The notes under the pieces were generated by a model. It saw only the letters and a list, made by a program, of their open reading frames with translations. It did not search any database and was not told the DNA's origin. Of a stretch of DNA of 10,488 nt, positions 1-5,690 are shown piece after piece (the stretch's first letter is position 1; each line of letters starts with the position of its first letter). The stretch is from Gemmatimonadota bacterium (GTDB lineage Bacteria; Gemmatimonadota; Gemmatimonadetes; Gemmatimonadales; GWC2-71-9): NCBI GenBank assembly GCA_003221075.1, contig QHUF01000199.1, positions 1 through 10,488 on the forward strand. Reading direction: 5' to 3'. A program made the translations under genes and the position numbers.

Positions 1-1
1 G

Positions 2-79
2 AGGCCGCTCGCCGCCACGGCGATCGTCGAACAGCGCAGGAAGGCCCGGGTCACGGAAGGCCAAATAATGGCCTGGTGA
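2..79 (+). CDS. possible 3' end of a plus-strand gene cut by the window start
   Basis: Frame 2 is open from the window edge to a TGA at 77-79 and gives about 25 residues ending in ...RVTEGQIMAW. Most third codon positions are G or C, as expected of coding DNA here. The other two plus frames also stay open for a while (frame 1 stops at about 115-117, frame 3 near 69), so the choice of frame is weak. I recognise no family. If real, the gene converges on the minus-strand lipoprotein gene. Confidence 0.25.
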   Translation, partial: RPLAATAIVEQRRKARVTEGQIMAW

Positions 80-123
80 CGATTATGTCCAGGTCAACAG
101 TTTGATCGAAAGTCGTCCAGGGC

Positions 124-753
124 TTACGGTCTCACGGTGACGACTGCCGTGCCGGTACGACCTTCGCACGTCGCCGTGACCGTCGTGGTGCCCGCTGCTA
201 TCGCCTGGACAAAGCCCGTGACAGCAATCGTTGCGACGGTGGAGTCACTCAAGGACCACGTGATCGGCCGCCCGTAGAGCATGCTACCAGTCGAGTCCAT
301 CAGCGTGGTGCCGAAGCGCGTGGTGTCACCGACGACGAGGCTGGCACTGCCGGGTGTGACGGTGACCGTGTATACCGGCACTGGTGTTGCCGTGACGGTG
401 ACACTGGCGGTGTCCGCGGGCGTCCCGAGGGCTGTGGTGACGATGAGAAGATAGTTGCCGGGCTGCGAGGGCGAGGTGTAGGTAATGTAGACGATGCCGC
501 CGATGGTGCCATTGTTGACGATGGACCCACCGGTCGTGGACCACTGCAACAACGCCGTCGCATCGACACCGCTCTGCCCCGTGGAGACGTGTATGGTGAG
601 CGGCGCGGCCTGGAATGGCAGCAGCGAGAGCCGCGTGGGAGCGACCTGGATGGCTTCGATACGAGGTATCACCGGTGAGCCCGGAATTTTACAGCCGATG
701 ACGAGCATTCCGGCAACCACCGCACCAAGCTTTATCCGCGCGAGTCGAGTCAC
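124..753 (-). CDS. Ig-like (Big_2) domain lipoprotein, under a predicted c-di-GMP riboswitch
   Basis: A 209-residue surface lipoprotein. The N-terminus is basic then hydrophobic (residues 1-20) and ends in a lipobox V18-I19-G20-C21, so C21 should be lipidated. Residues about 33-120 read as an Ig-like beta sandwich (a WSTTGG strand, later YTSPSQPGNY). Residues about 128-209 are a clear bacterial Ig-like group 2 (Big_2) domain, with VTVTPGSASLVVGDT, ITWSLSDSTVATI and GTTTVTATCEGRTG in the usual order. Big_2 domains are common in adhesins and outer-surface proteins; the binding partner here is unknown. The GTG start at 751-753 is supported by a strong GGAGG at 762-766, 8 nt away. The gene stands alone, with a riboswitch and terminator in its leader, so expression probably follows a cyclic dinucleotide. 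With only two Ig-like domains it is short for an adhesin. Confidence 0.88.
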   Translation of the reverse strand: MTRLARIKLGAVVAGMLVIGCKIPGSPVIPRIEAIQVAPTRLSLLPFQAAPLTIHVSTGQSGVDATALLQWSTTGGSIVNNGTIGGIVYITYTSPSQPGNYLLIVTTALGTPADTASVTVTATPVPVYTVTVTPGSASLVVGDTTRFGTTLMDSTGSMLYGRPITWSLSDSTVATIAVTGFVQAIAAGTTTVTATCEGRTGTAVVTVRP

Positions 754-761
754 GGCTCGTC

Positions 762-766
762 CCTCC
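762..766 (-). promoter_or_regulatory. ribosome binding site of the Ig-like lipoprotein
   Basis: On the minus strand the sequence reads GGGGGAGGGACGAGCC followed by GTG. The GGAGG core sits 8 nt before the start codon and fixes the GTG start. It lies only a few bases after the T-run of the leader terminator, so no other start fits between them. Confidence 0.7.
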
Positions 767-772
767 CCCTAA

Positions 773-808
773 CAAAAAAGGCCGCCGGCGTATGCATCGC
801 TGGCGGCC
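773..808 (-). terminator. intrinsic terminator in the lipoprotein leader (riboswitch expression platform)
   Basis: Read on the minus strand, GGCCGCC (808-802) pairs with GGCGGCC (786-780). After one A-C mismatch, three more pairs (GCG/CGC) close a 7-nt loop at 797-791. A run of six T follows (779-774). This is a classic rho-independent terminator placed in a 5' leader rather than after a gene. Its 5' arm is also the conserved 3' end of the riboswitch aptamer, so hairpin and folded aptamer should exclude each other. Transcription would then stop unless the aptamer is ligand-bound, which predicts an ON switch. Confidence 0.85.
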
Positions 809-880
809 CGGCGAGCAAGGCGGTCAACCCGCCGTAGCCCCGTGGCTCTGCGTCGCCGTCTTTCGACGGGTTTGCTCTGA
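802..880 (-). promoter_or_regulatory. cyclic-di-GMP-I (GEMM-I) riboswitch aptamer
   Basis: On the minus strand the order of elements matches the GEMM-I consensus: CAGAGCAAACC (878-868), a five-pair stem capped by a GAAA tetraloop (CCGTC-GAAA-GACGG, 869-856), GACGCAGAGCC (853-843), ACGGGGCTA, a second hairpin CGGCGG...CCGCC, then GCCGGGCCGCC ending at 802. Aligned to the V. cholerae Vc2 aptamer from memory, the interval from G20 to position 47 has the same length. The base matching G20 (875) is G, the type expected to prefer c-di-GMP rather than cGAMP. The base matching A47 (848) is G, which is unusual. The outer P1 helix is not clearly seen. It lies directly ahead of the terminator and the lipoprotein start. 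Confidence 0.83.
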
Positions 881-920
881 GCAGCAGGGGCGAAGATGGG
901 CGAAGCGCCGGGACCCGGTC

Positions 921-934
921 GTGACCGGGGTCAC
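921..934. promoter_or_regulatory. palindrome ahead of the MFS gene, possible operator
   Basis: GTGACC-GG-GGTCAC is a 14-bp dyad with perfect 6-bp arms. An overlapping inverted repeat, CCCGGTC-GT-GACCGGG, covers 914-929. The dyad ends 35 bp before the likely GTG start of the transporter gene, and lies upstream of the aptamer on the other strand. This position suits an operator for either divergent transcript. I recognise no specific regulator's site, and in GC-rich DNA a short dyad can arise by chance. Confidence 0.3.
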
Positions 935-969
935 ACGCGAGCGTGGAAGGCTGTAATCTTGAGGCTCCT

Positions 970-2169
970 GTGACCGCTACCGCCCGCGATCAGAACGCCA
1001 CCGTCGCCGCCGGATTCCTCGGCTGGATGCTCGACGCGTTCGATTTCTTCCTCGTCGTCATGACCCTCACGGCGATCGGGAAGGAATTCGGCAAGTCGGA
1101 CGCCGCGATGGCCCTCTCGATCACGGTCACCCTCGCGTTCCGGCCCGTCGGCGCGTTCATCTTTGGCCTCCTTGCCGACCGCTACGGCCGCAAGATCCCG
1201 CTGATGGTCGATCTGGTCTTCTATTCAGTGATCGAAGTGCTGTCGGGTCTCGCGCCGAACTACACCACCTTTCTCATATTGCGCGCCCTGTTCGGGATTG
1301 GCATGGGTGCGGAATGGGGCGTGGGCGCGTCGCTCGTGATGGAGAAGGTGCCGCCACGGCTGCGCGGCGTGATGTCGGGCCTGCTGCAGCAGGGCTATGC
1401 GGCCGGCTATCTGCTCGCGGCGCTGTGTTACCTGCTCGTCTTCCCCCACTGGGGTTGGCGGCCGCTGTTCTTCATCGGCGGCCTGCCGGCGCTGCTCGCG
1501 CTCTTCGTGCGTGCCCGCGTGCAGGAGTCGGACGTGTGGCGCGAGACCCGACACGAGAACTGGTCCCACCTGGGACGGGCGATCGCGAAGAACTGGAAGC
1601 TCTTCCTATATCTCGTGGGCCTGATGGCGCTGATGAACATGGTCTCGCACGGCACGCAGGACATGTATCCCACCTTTCTCCAGCGGGACTGGGGTTGGGG
1701 GCCAACGGCGCGCGCCGCCCTGACGGCGTTCTCCCAAGTGGGCGCGCTCGCCGGTGGCGTGCTCTGCGGTCTCTATTCCGACCGGCTGGGCCGCCGGCGC
1801 ACCATCGGCCTGGCGCTCGTGGGAGCGCTGCTTGCGATCCCGATGTGGGCATTCGCGCCCGCCACGCCGTTGCTCGTGCTCGGCGCGTTCGTGATGCAGT
1901 TCTTCGTCCAGGGTGCCTGGGGAGTCATTCCGGCGCACATCAACGAGCTCGCGCCGGACGGCGTGCGCGGCTTCCTACCGGGGTTCGCCTATCAGTGCGG
2001 CGTCGCACTCGCGAGCCAGATCCCCCACGTGCAGGCGCTGTTCGCCGCGCATACGAGCTACGCGCAGACCATGGCGCTGTCGGCGGGGCTGGTGTTCATC
2101 GTGTGCGCGGTGGTGGCGTTGCTGGGTCCGGAGCGCCGGGGGGTGACGTTCGGGCGGCGCGTCGCTTGA
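970..2169 (+). CDS. MFS transporter, SHS (sialate/lactate:H+ symporter) type
   Basis: A 399-residue inner-membrane major facilitator with about 12 hydrophobic segments. The N-terminal FLGWMLDAFDFFLVV (TM1) is characteristic of the sialate:H+ symporter family, which includes NanT and lactate carriers of the JEN1 type. The MFS loop signature GLLADRYGRK lies at about residues 66-75 and its second-half copy GLYSDRLGRR at about 268-277. RALFGIGMGAEWGVGASLV (about 105-123) is the conserved TM4 region. Substrate is probably a carboxylate such as lactate or a sialic acid, but sequence alone does not decide. I prefer the GTG at 970 because GAGG at 961-964 lies 5 nt before it. An in-frame GTG at 943 would add nine residues (408 in total) and has no ribosome site. 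No catabolic genes adjoin it. Confidence 0.88.
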   Translation: MTATARDQNATVAAGFLGWMLDAFDFFLVVMTLTAIGKEFGKSDAAMALSITVTLAFRPVGAFIFGLLADRYGRKIPLMVDLVFYSVIEVLSGLAPNYTTFLILRALFGIGMGAEWGVGASLVMEKVPPRLRGVMSGLLQQGYAAGYLLAALCYLLVFPHWGWRPLFFIGGLPALLALFVRARVQESDVWRETRHENWSHLGRAIAKNWKLFLYLVGLMALMNMVSHGTQDMYPTFLQRDWGWGPTARAALTAFSQVGALAGGVLCGLYSDRLGRRRTIGLALVGALLAIPMWAFAPATPLLVLGAFVMQFFVQGAWGVIPAHINELAPDGVRGFLPGFAYQCGVALASQIPHVQALFAAHTSYAQTMALSAGLVFIVCAVVALLGPERRGVTFGRRVA

Positions 2170-2320
2170 CGACAAGACCCCGGCACGCCATCGTTCCGGC
2201 GCGCTTGGGGCGCACGCGGGTCCGCGCGAAGGACTGAGTCCACCCTACCGATCGAATCATCGCTCGGTTGTCTCCCTGCTGGCCGGCTTGCGGACCGCCG
2301 GCGTTCAGCATGGAGGCTTT

Positions 2321-3814
2321 ATGGCACCGAAGCAGCTCCCCCCCCGTCCAAATCTCGACCAGCTCAAACGCCAGGCGAAGGAGCTTCTCCAGGCGGGCAA
2401 GGCGCGCGCCCTGCACGATGCGCAGACGATGCTCGCCCGCGAGTACGGTTTCAAATCCTGGAACGCGTTGCATGACCACGTCGAAGCGGTGACGCTCGAG
2501 TTCGACGCCGCCCTGGCCGAGTTCTTCGAAGCGGCGACGGACGGCCGGCGCGACCGCGCCGAACGAATGCTCGCGCTGTACCCGAGGATCGCGAACGCGA
2601 ATTTCCACACGATGCTGGTCTTGGGCGACGCATCCGGCGTGGACGCTCGGCTGGAGAAGGATCCGTCACTCGCCACGAAGCCGGGTGGACCGCGTGGCTG
2701 GGAGCCGATCCACTACGTCTGCTACACGTCAATGGCGCACGATGCGCCGGTGCGCGCCTCGGGGCTCGCCGCGATCGCTCGGCGGCTCATTGCCCTCGGC
2801 GCCGATCCGAACACGCGGTTTCCGTGGCAGCATCACAACGTGTGCCGGCCGGTGCTGTGGGGAGCGTCGCGCGTCGCGGAGTCGTTGCCGCTCGTCGCAG
2901 CGCTGCTCGATGCCGGAGCCGATCCCAACGACGGCGTCACACTCCCCCTCGCCGCCAGCGCCGGCGACATCCCGGTACTGGAGGCGTTGCGCGCCCGCGG
3001 CGCCAACGTCGATCAGGCGTGGGCCACTGACGGGGCGACGTCGCTATACGCGATTCTCAACTGGAGCCGCACGCCCGAGGGGGTGATGTGGCTGCTCCAG
3101 CACGGCGCCGACCCGAACGCGGTGTTCGCTGAGAATGGCGAGACGCCGCTACACGTGGCGGCGCGGGCGTGGGATGTTCCGCTCGTCGAGGCGATGGTCG
3201 CAAAAGGGGCCGACATCGAGCGGAAGCGCGCTGACGGGCGCGCGCCATACGCAGTCGCCGAGCTGAATGGGAATCGCGCGGTGGCGGACTGGCTGCTCGC
3301 GCACGGCGCGTCGCCGGAGCTGGCGGAAGTCGACCGGCTCGTCGCGGCGTGCAGTCGCGCCGATCGCGCCGCGGCGGAGGCGCTGCTCGCCAAAAACCCC
3401 GGCTTGCGCGATGAGATCACTGACGACCACTACATCGCGTTTCATCAGGCGGCCGAGCGCGGGGACGTGCGGGCGCTCGAGGTGATGCTGGCCTGTGGAT
3501 TCGATCCGAACCGCCCCGACGCAGGGATCGGCAAGACAGCGCTTCATTCGGCTGCGATGGAGGGATGGCCCGACGCCGTGAGGGTTCTGCTCGCGCACGG
3601 CGCGTCCGTGCACGTGCGCGACCGGGAGTTCAAGGGGCAGCCGCTGGTCTGGGCCGCCGAGGGATCGCGCCAGGGGCGGGAGGGGCGGGATTTCGCGGCG
3701 GTGGGACACCTGCTGCTGGACGCGGGCTCGCCCGTGGCATGGGAGACCGGGGCGGAGCCGGCGGAGGGGATTCTCGAGATCGTCGCGGCGTGGCGGCGCG
3801 GGGGGGCCACCTGA
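2321..3814 (+). CDS. ankyrin-repeat protein with N-terminal helical domain
   Basis: A 497-residue protein without a signal peptide or membrane segment, so probably cytoplasmic. Residues 1-56 form a helical module (LPPRPNLDQLKRQAKELLQA ... AREYGFKSWNALHDHVEA) that I have seen ahead of ankyrin repeats in Gemmatimonadota and Acidobacteriota proteins. Residues about 130-480 hold divergent ankyrin repeats, recognised by GADPN, TPLHVAARAWDVPLVEAMVAKGAD and TALHSAAMEGWPDAVRVLLAHGA. Some linkers are longer than in canonical arrays, for example around residues 160-190. Ankyrin repeats bind proteins; the partner is unknown. The ATG at 2321 is favoured by GGAGG at 2312-2316. A TTG at 2288 in the same frame would add 11 residues without a ribosome site. 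The gene appears monocistronic, with a 150-bp gap to the transporter gene. Confidence 0.87.
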   Translation: MAPKQLPPRPNLDQLKRQAKELLQAGKARALHDAQTMLAREYGFKSWNALHDHVEAVTLEFDAALAEFFEAATDGRRDRAERMLALYPRIANANFHTMLVLGDASGVDARLEKDPSLATKPGGPRGWEPIHYVCYTSMAHDAPVRASGLAAIARRLIALGADPNTRFPWQHHNVCRPVLWGASRVAESLPLVAALLDAGADPNDGVTLPLAASAGDIPVLEALRARGANVDQAWATDGATSLYAILNWSRTPEGVMWLLQHGADPNAVFAENGETPLHVAARAWDVPLVEAMVAKGADIERKRADGRAPYAVAELNGNRAVADWLLAHGASPELAEVDRLVAACSRADRAAAEALLAKNPGLRDEITDDHYIAFHQAAERGDVRALEVMLACGFDPNRPDAGIGKTALHSAAMEGWPDAVRVLLAHGASVHVRDREFKGQPLVWAAEGSRQGREGRDFAAVGHLLLDAGSPVAWETGAEPAEGILEIVAAWRRGGAT

Positions 3815-3853
3815 TCGGGTCGTGTTCGGGCGGGGCTCTAGCATGATGGATGG

Positions 3854-3881
3854 GTAGGGGCGCAGCATGCTGCGCCCCTAC
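3854..3881. repeat. 28-bp perfect palindrome, copy 1 of 2
   Basis: The half-site GTAGGGGCGCAGCA is followed at once by its exact reverse complement, giving a 28-bp dyad with no spacer. An identical copy lies at 9567-9594. This copy sits after the ankyrin gene and supplies the TAG stop codon (3878-3880) of the minus-strand cupin remnant. The stem could act as a two-way terminator between convergent genes, but no long T-run follows on either side (CTTCCTTAAA on the plus strand), so a dispersed REP-like intergenic element is more likely. Confidence 0.85.
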
Positions 3882-4093
3882 TTCCTTAAATAGCTATCCG
3901 TCTTTTTCAGCCAGTCCTCGCGCGGCGGATAGAAAATGTCCACGTCGAGCGTGTCTTCAACCGCCTCAGCCTGATGTGGAACGTTACCGGGCAGGTGCAG
4001 CACCTCTCCTGCGCGCACCATGATCTCCTCTTCGCCGTTTTCGCCGACAAAAAACCGCAGCGCGCCTTCGAGGATGTAGGTGAGAATTAAGTG
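3878..4093 (-). pseudogene. cupin-domain protein remnant, 5' half missing
   Basis: The 70-odd C-terminal residues are a clear small cupin: LTYILEGALRFFVG, then VRAGEVLHLPGNVPHQAEA (cupin motif 2, with P-x-x-x-P-H), then DTLDVDIFYPPREDWL near the end. Intact relatives have about 110 residues and a first motif with metal ligands (HxH...E/Q) before LTY-LEG. Here that half is absent. Upstream of about 4093 the frame stays open to 4273 but encodes only an Arg-rich string that runs antisense into the next gene. No ribosome site or plausible start adjoins the conserved part. Lower GC than the flanks suggests a different history. It would be non-functional unless it has recruited a new N-terminus. 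Its stop codon lies inside the 28-bp palindrome. Confidence 0.72.
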
Positions 4094-4212
4094 GGAACGT
4101 AGGCGGGCTCGGCGGGCACGGCAACCAAGCTGCGCCGGCGTCGCAATTCTTCGTAACGGTCGGCGCGAATTTGGTAGCGCGGTGCGGCACACGTCGCAGT
4201 ATCCTCGGGCAT
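4087..4212 (-). CDS. possible 41-residue ORF, head-to-head with the bS23-like gene
   Basis: On the minus strand an ATG (4212-4210) opens 41 codons ending at TAA (4089-4087). The product starts MPEDTATCAAPRYQIRADRY and ends LVAVPAEPAYVPT, with an Arg-rich middle (EELRRRRS). Its composition looks more protein-like than the overlapping Arg/Cys-rich frame. The start shares the bases CATG with the divergent four-helix-bundle gene, and its stop falls exactly where cupin homology begins. I see no Shine-Dalgarno and recognise no family. About two thirds of third positions are G/C, so coding is possible but not shown. Confidence 0.25.
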   Translation of the reverse strand: MPEDTATCAAPRYQIRADRYEELRRRRSLVAVPAEPAYVPT

Positions 4213-4594
4213 GTCGGCGTATGAGGATCTTGATGCGTTTAAGGCGTGCCATCAACTGACGTTGGCAGCGCATCGCGTGACTGCGAATCTCGAAGAGCGG
4301 GACGCTGAGCTTGCTGGTCGCTTGTGGTCAGCGGCGATCATCGCGTCGAGCCGCATAGCGCGCGGATCTGGCTATCGCGATCGTCGGATGTTCCTGGCGT
4401 GCGTCGACCGAACGGCTGCTGCGCTTGCTGAGTTCGAGGCATACCTGGAGCTGGCGCGGGAGTTGGAGCTGATTTCGGCGGAAGGTCACCGCGAACTCGA
4501 AAGCCTGGGTGGACGGGCGTTGTTCTACGTCATGAAGCTCGCGATGTCGCTGGATCCGGCGAAAGCACCGGGGAGCGACTCGTCAGAGAAGTAG
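4211..4594 (+). CDS. four-helix-bundle protein, bS23 / 23S rRNA intervening-sequence type
   Basis: A 127-residue helical protein with the family pattern: an opening like YEDLDAFKACHQLTLAAHRVT (residues about 4-24), a second helix with GRLWSAAIIASSRIARGSGY where the family usually reads QLRRAA-SI-NIAEG, a third with FLACVDRTAAALAEFEAYLELARELELI, and a fourth with LGGRALFYVMKLAMSL. Relatives include proteins encoded in intervening sequences of 23S rRNA genes, free-standing copies, and Avd accessory proteins of diversity-generating retroelements. No rRNA or reverse transcriptase is present here, so this is an orphan copy of unknown job. No ribosome site precedes the ATG; TATCCT at 4200-4205 would allow a nearly leaderless transcript. 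GC content is lower than in its neighbours, and the gene abuts a broken cupin gene, both suggesting transfer. Confidence 0.82.
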   Translation: MSAYEDLDAFKACHQLTLAAHRVTANLEERDAELAGRLWSAAIIASSRIARGSGYRDRRMFLACVDRTAAALAEFEAYLELARELELISAEGHRELESLGGRALFYVMKLAMSLDPAKAPGSDSSEK

Positions 4595-4711
4595 TAAAAA
4601 CGGGCTCGAGCAGCCTCAGCTCCCCGCGATTGTTTTGGCGCGTCCCACCATGTCGATTTCCGGCTAGTTGATTCGACGCATAGGTGAGACCAACCAACAG
4701 GACATTCTGAC

Positions 4712-5278
4712 ATGGCTACGATGCGCAAGCTCAAGCTGCAGGTGCAGATGACCATCGACGGGTTCGTCGCAGGCCCGGAAGGACAGCTCGACTGGATGAC
4801 TCGCAACCTCGACGAGGGGGTGCTGGCGCGTATCGTCCAGCTGACCGACACGAGCGACACCATCCTGCTCGGCAGAAAGATGACCGATGGCTTCATCAAG
4901 TATTGGGAAGGCGTGCAGCCGGAGAGCCCCGAATACTTCTTCGCGCGCAAGATGGTGGACACGCCGAAAGTGGTGTTCAGCAAGACGCTCACCCGCGTGG
5001 AGGGCAAGAATGTGCGTGTGGAGAGCGGCGAGCTGGTACAGGTGGTCAACCAGCTGAAGGGTCAACGCGGCAAGGACATTGTCGTGTATGGGGGAGCGAC
5101 GTTTGTGAGCGCATTGATCGAGCACGATCTCATCGACGAGCTCAACATCTTCGTGAACCCGGTGGCGATCGGCCGCGGCATGCGGATTTTCAAGGATCGG
5201 AAGGCGCTGCGCTCGACCGGCTCGACGACGTATCCCAGTGGGATTGTGATTAATACGTATTCGCCGGTGAGACCATGA
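4712..5278 (+). CDS. dihydrofolate reductase family protein (RibD C-terminal domain-like)
   Basis: A 188-residue cytoplasmic protein with the DHFR/RibD-C fold seen in YwjB and YyaP-type proteins. Landmarks are the opening strand KLQVQMTIDGFVAG (residues 8-21), TILLGRKMTDGFIKYW (50-65), PKVVFSKTL (85-93), the nucleotide-binding stretch IVVYGGATFVSALI (123-136), and DELNIFVNPVAIGRGMRIF (142-160). Family members probably use NAD(P)H, but most, including this one, have no known substrate. The ATG at 4712 has a modest AGGA at 4699-4702; M4 is an alternative. The stop overlaps the start of the next gene in ATGA (5275-5278), so the two proteins are likely translationally coupled. These families are often found near ArsR/SRPBCC genes in soil bacteria. 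Confidence 0.88.
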   Translation: MATMRKLKLQVQMTIDGFVAGPEGQLDWMTRNLDEGVLARIVQLTDTSDTILLGRKMTDGFIKYWEGVQPESPEYFFARKMVDTPKVVFSKTLTRVEGKNVRVESGELVQVVNQLKGQRGKDIVVYGGATFVSALIEHDLIDELNIFVNPVAIGRGMRIFKDRKALRSTGSTTYPSGIVINTYSPVRP

Positions 5279-5679
5279 AGCTCGACATCTACGTCAATTA
5301 TCCCGGGACATGCGAAGCCGCATTTCGGTTCTACGAACGGCACCTCGGCGGCAAGATCACGCTGATGCGCACGCACGCGGACCAGCCGAATCAACCCGGC
5401 GTTCCGGCCGACTGGAAGAAGGCGATTCTACACGCGCGCATCGAGATTGGGGAGGCGGTTCTCATGGGTGCGGACATCCCGGGCGCCGAGCCGATGCGCA
5501 GTGCGTATTTGACGTTGCGTGTGGACAGCGCGAAGGAGGCGGAGCGGCTGTACGCGCTGCTTGGCGAGGGTGGTCAGATCTTCATGAAGATGGAGCAGAC
5601 GTTTTTCGCGAATCGGTTCGCGATGCTCCGCGACCGGTTCGGGACGTCGTGGATGTTGCTGCATGAGCATGAGGAGTAG
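5275..5679 (+). CDS. PhnB-like VOC (glyoxalase/bleomycin-resistance superfamily) protein
   Basis: A 134-residue cytoplasmic protein of the vicinal-oxygen-chelate fold, PhnB/YdcJ-like subgroup. The opening strand LDIYVNYPGTCEAAFRFYERHLGGKI (residues 3-28), the strand HARIEIGEAVLMGADIP (53-69), AYLTLRVDSAKEAERLYALLGEGG (78-101) and the closing FFANRFAMLRDRFGTSWMLLH (110-130) follow the family order. PhnB itself lies in the phosphonate operon of E. coli but is not needed for C-P cleavage, and most homologues have no defined substrate. A complete metal triad is not evident, as is usual in this subgroup. It is the second gene of a two-gene unit with the DHFR-fold protein and converges on the next gene with an 11-bp gap. 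Confidence 0.87.
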   Translation: MKLDIYVNYPGTCEAAFRFYERHLGGKITLMRTHADQPNQPGVPADWKKAILHARIEIGEAVLMGADIPGAEPMRSAYLTLRVDSAKEAERLYALLGEGGQIFMKMEQTFFANRFAMLRDRFGTSWMLLHEHEE

Positions 5680-5690
5680 AGCCTCGAGGA

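Noticed and set aside
58..74. Hairpin AGGCCA-AATAA-TGGCCT downstream of the lipoprotein gene, a possible terminator
   Set aside because: Only six pairs and no T-run on either strand; too weak to call.
4094..4273. Upstream extension of the cupin frame to an ATG at 4273
   Set aside because: It encodes an Arg/Cys-rich string unlike any cupin N-terminus and runs antisense over the start of the four-helix-bundle gene.
4211..4594. Avd-like accessory gene of a diversity-generating retroelement
   Set aside because: Same fold family, but there is no reverse transcriptase, template repeat or variable repeat in the window.
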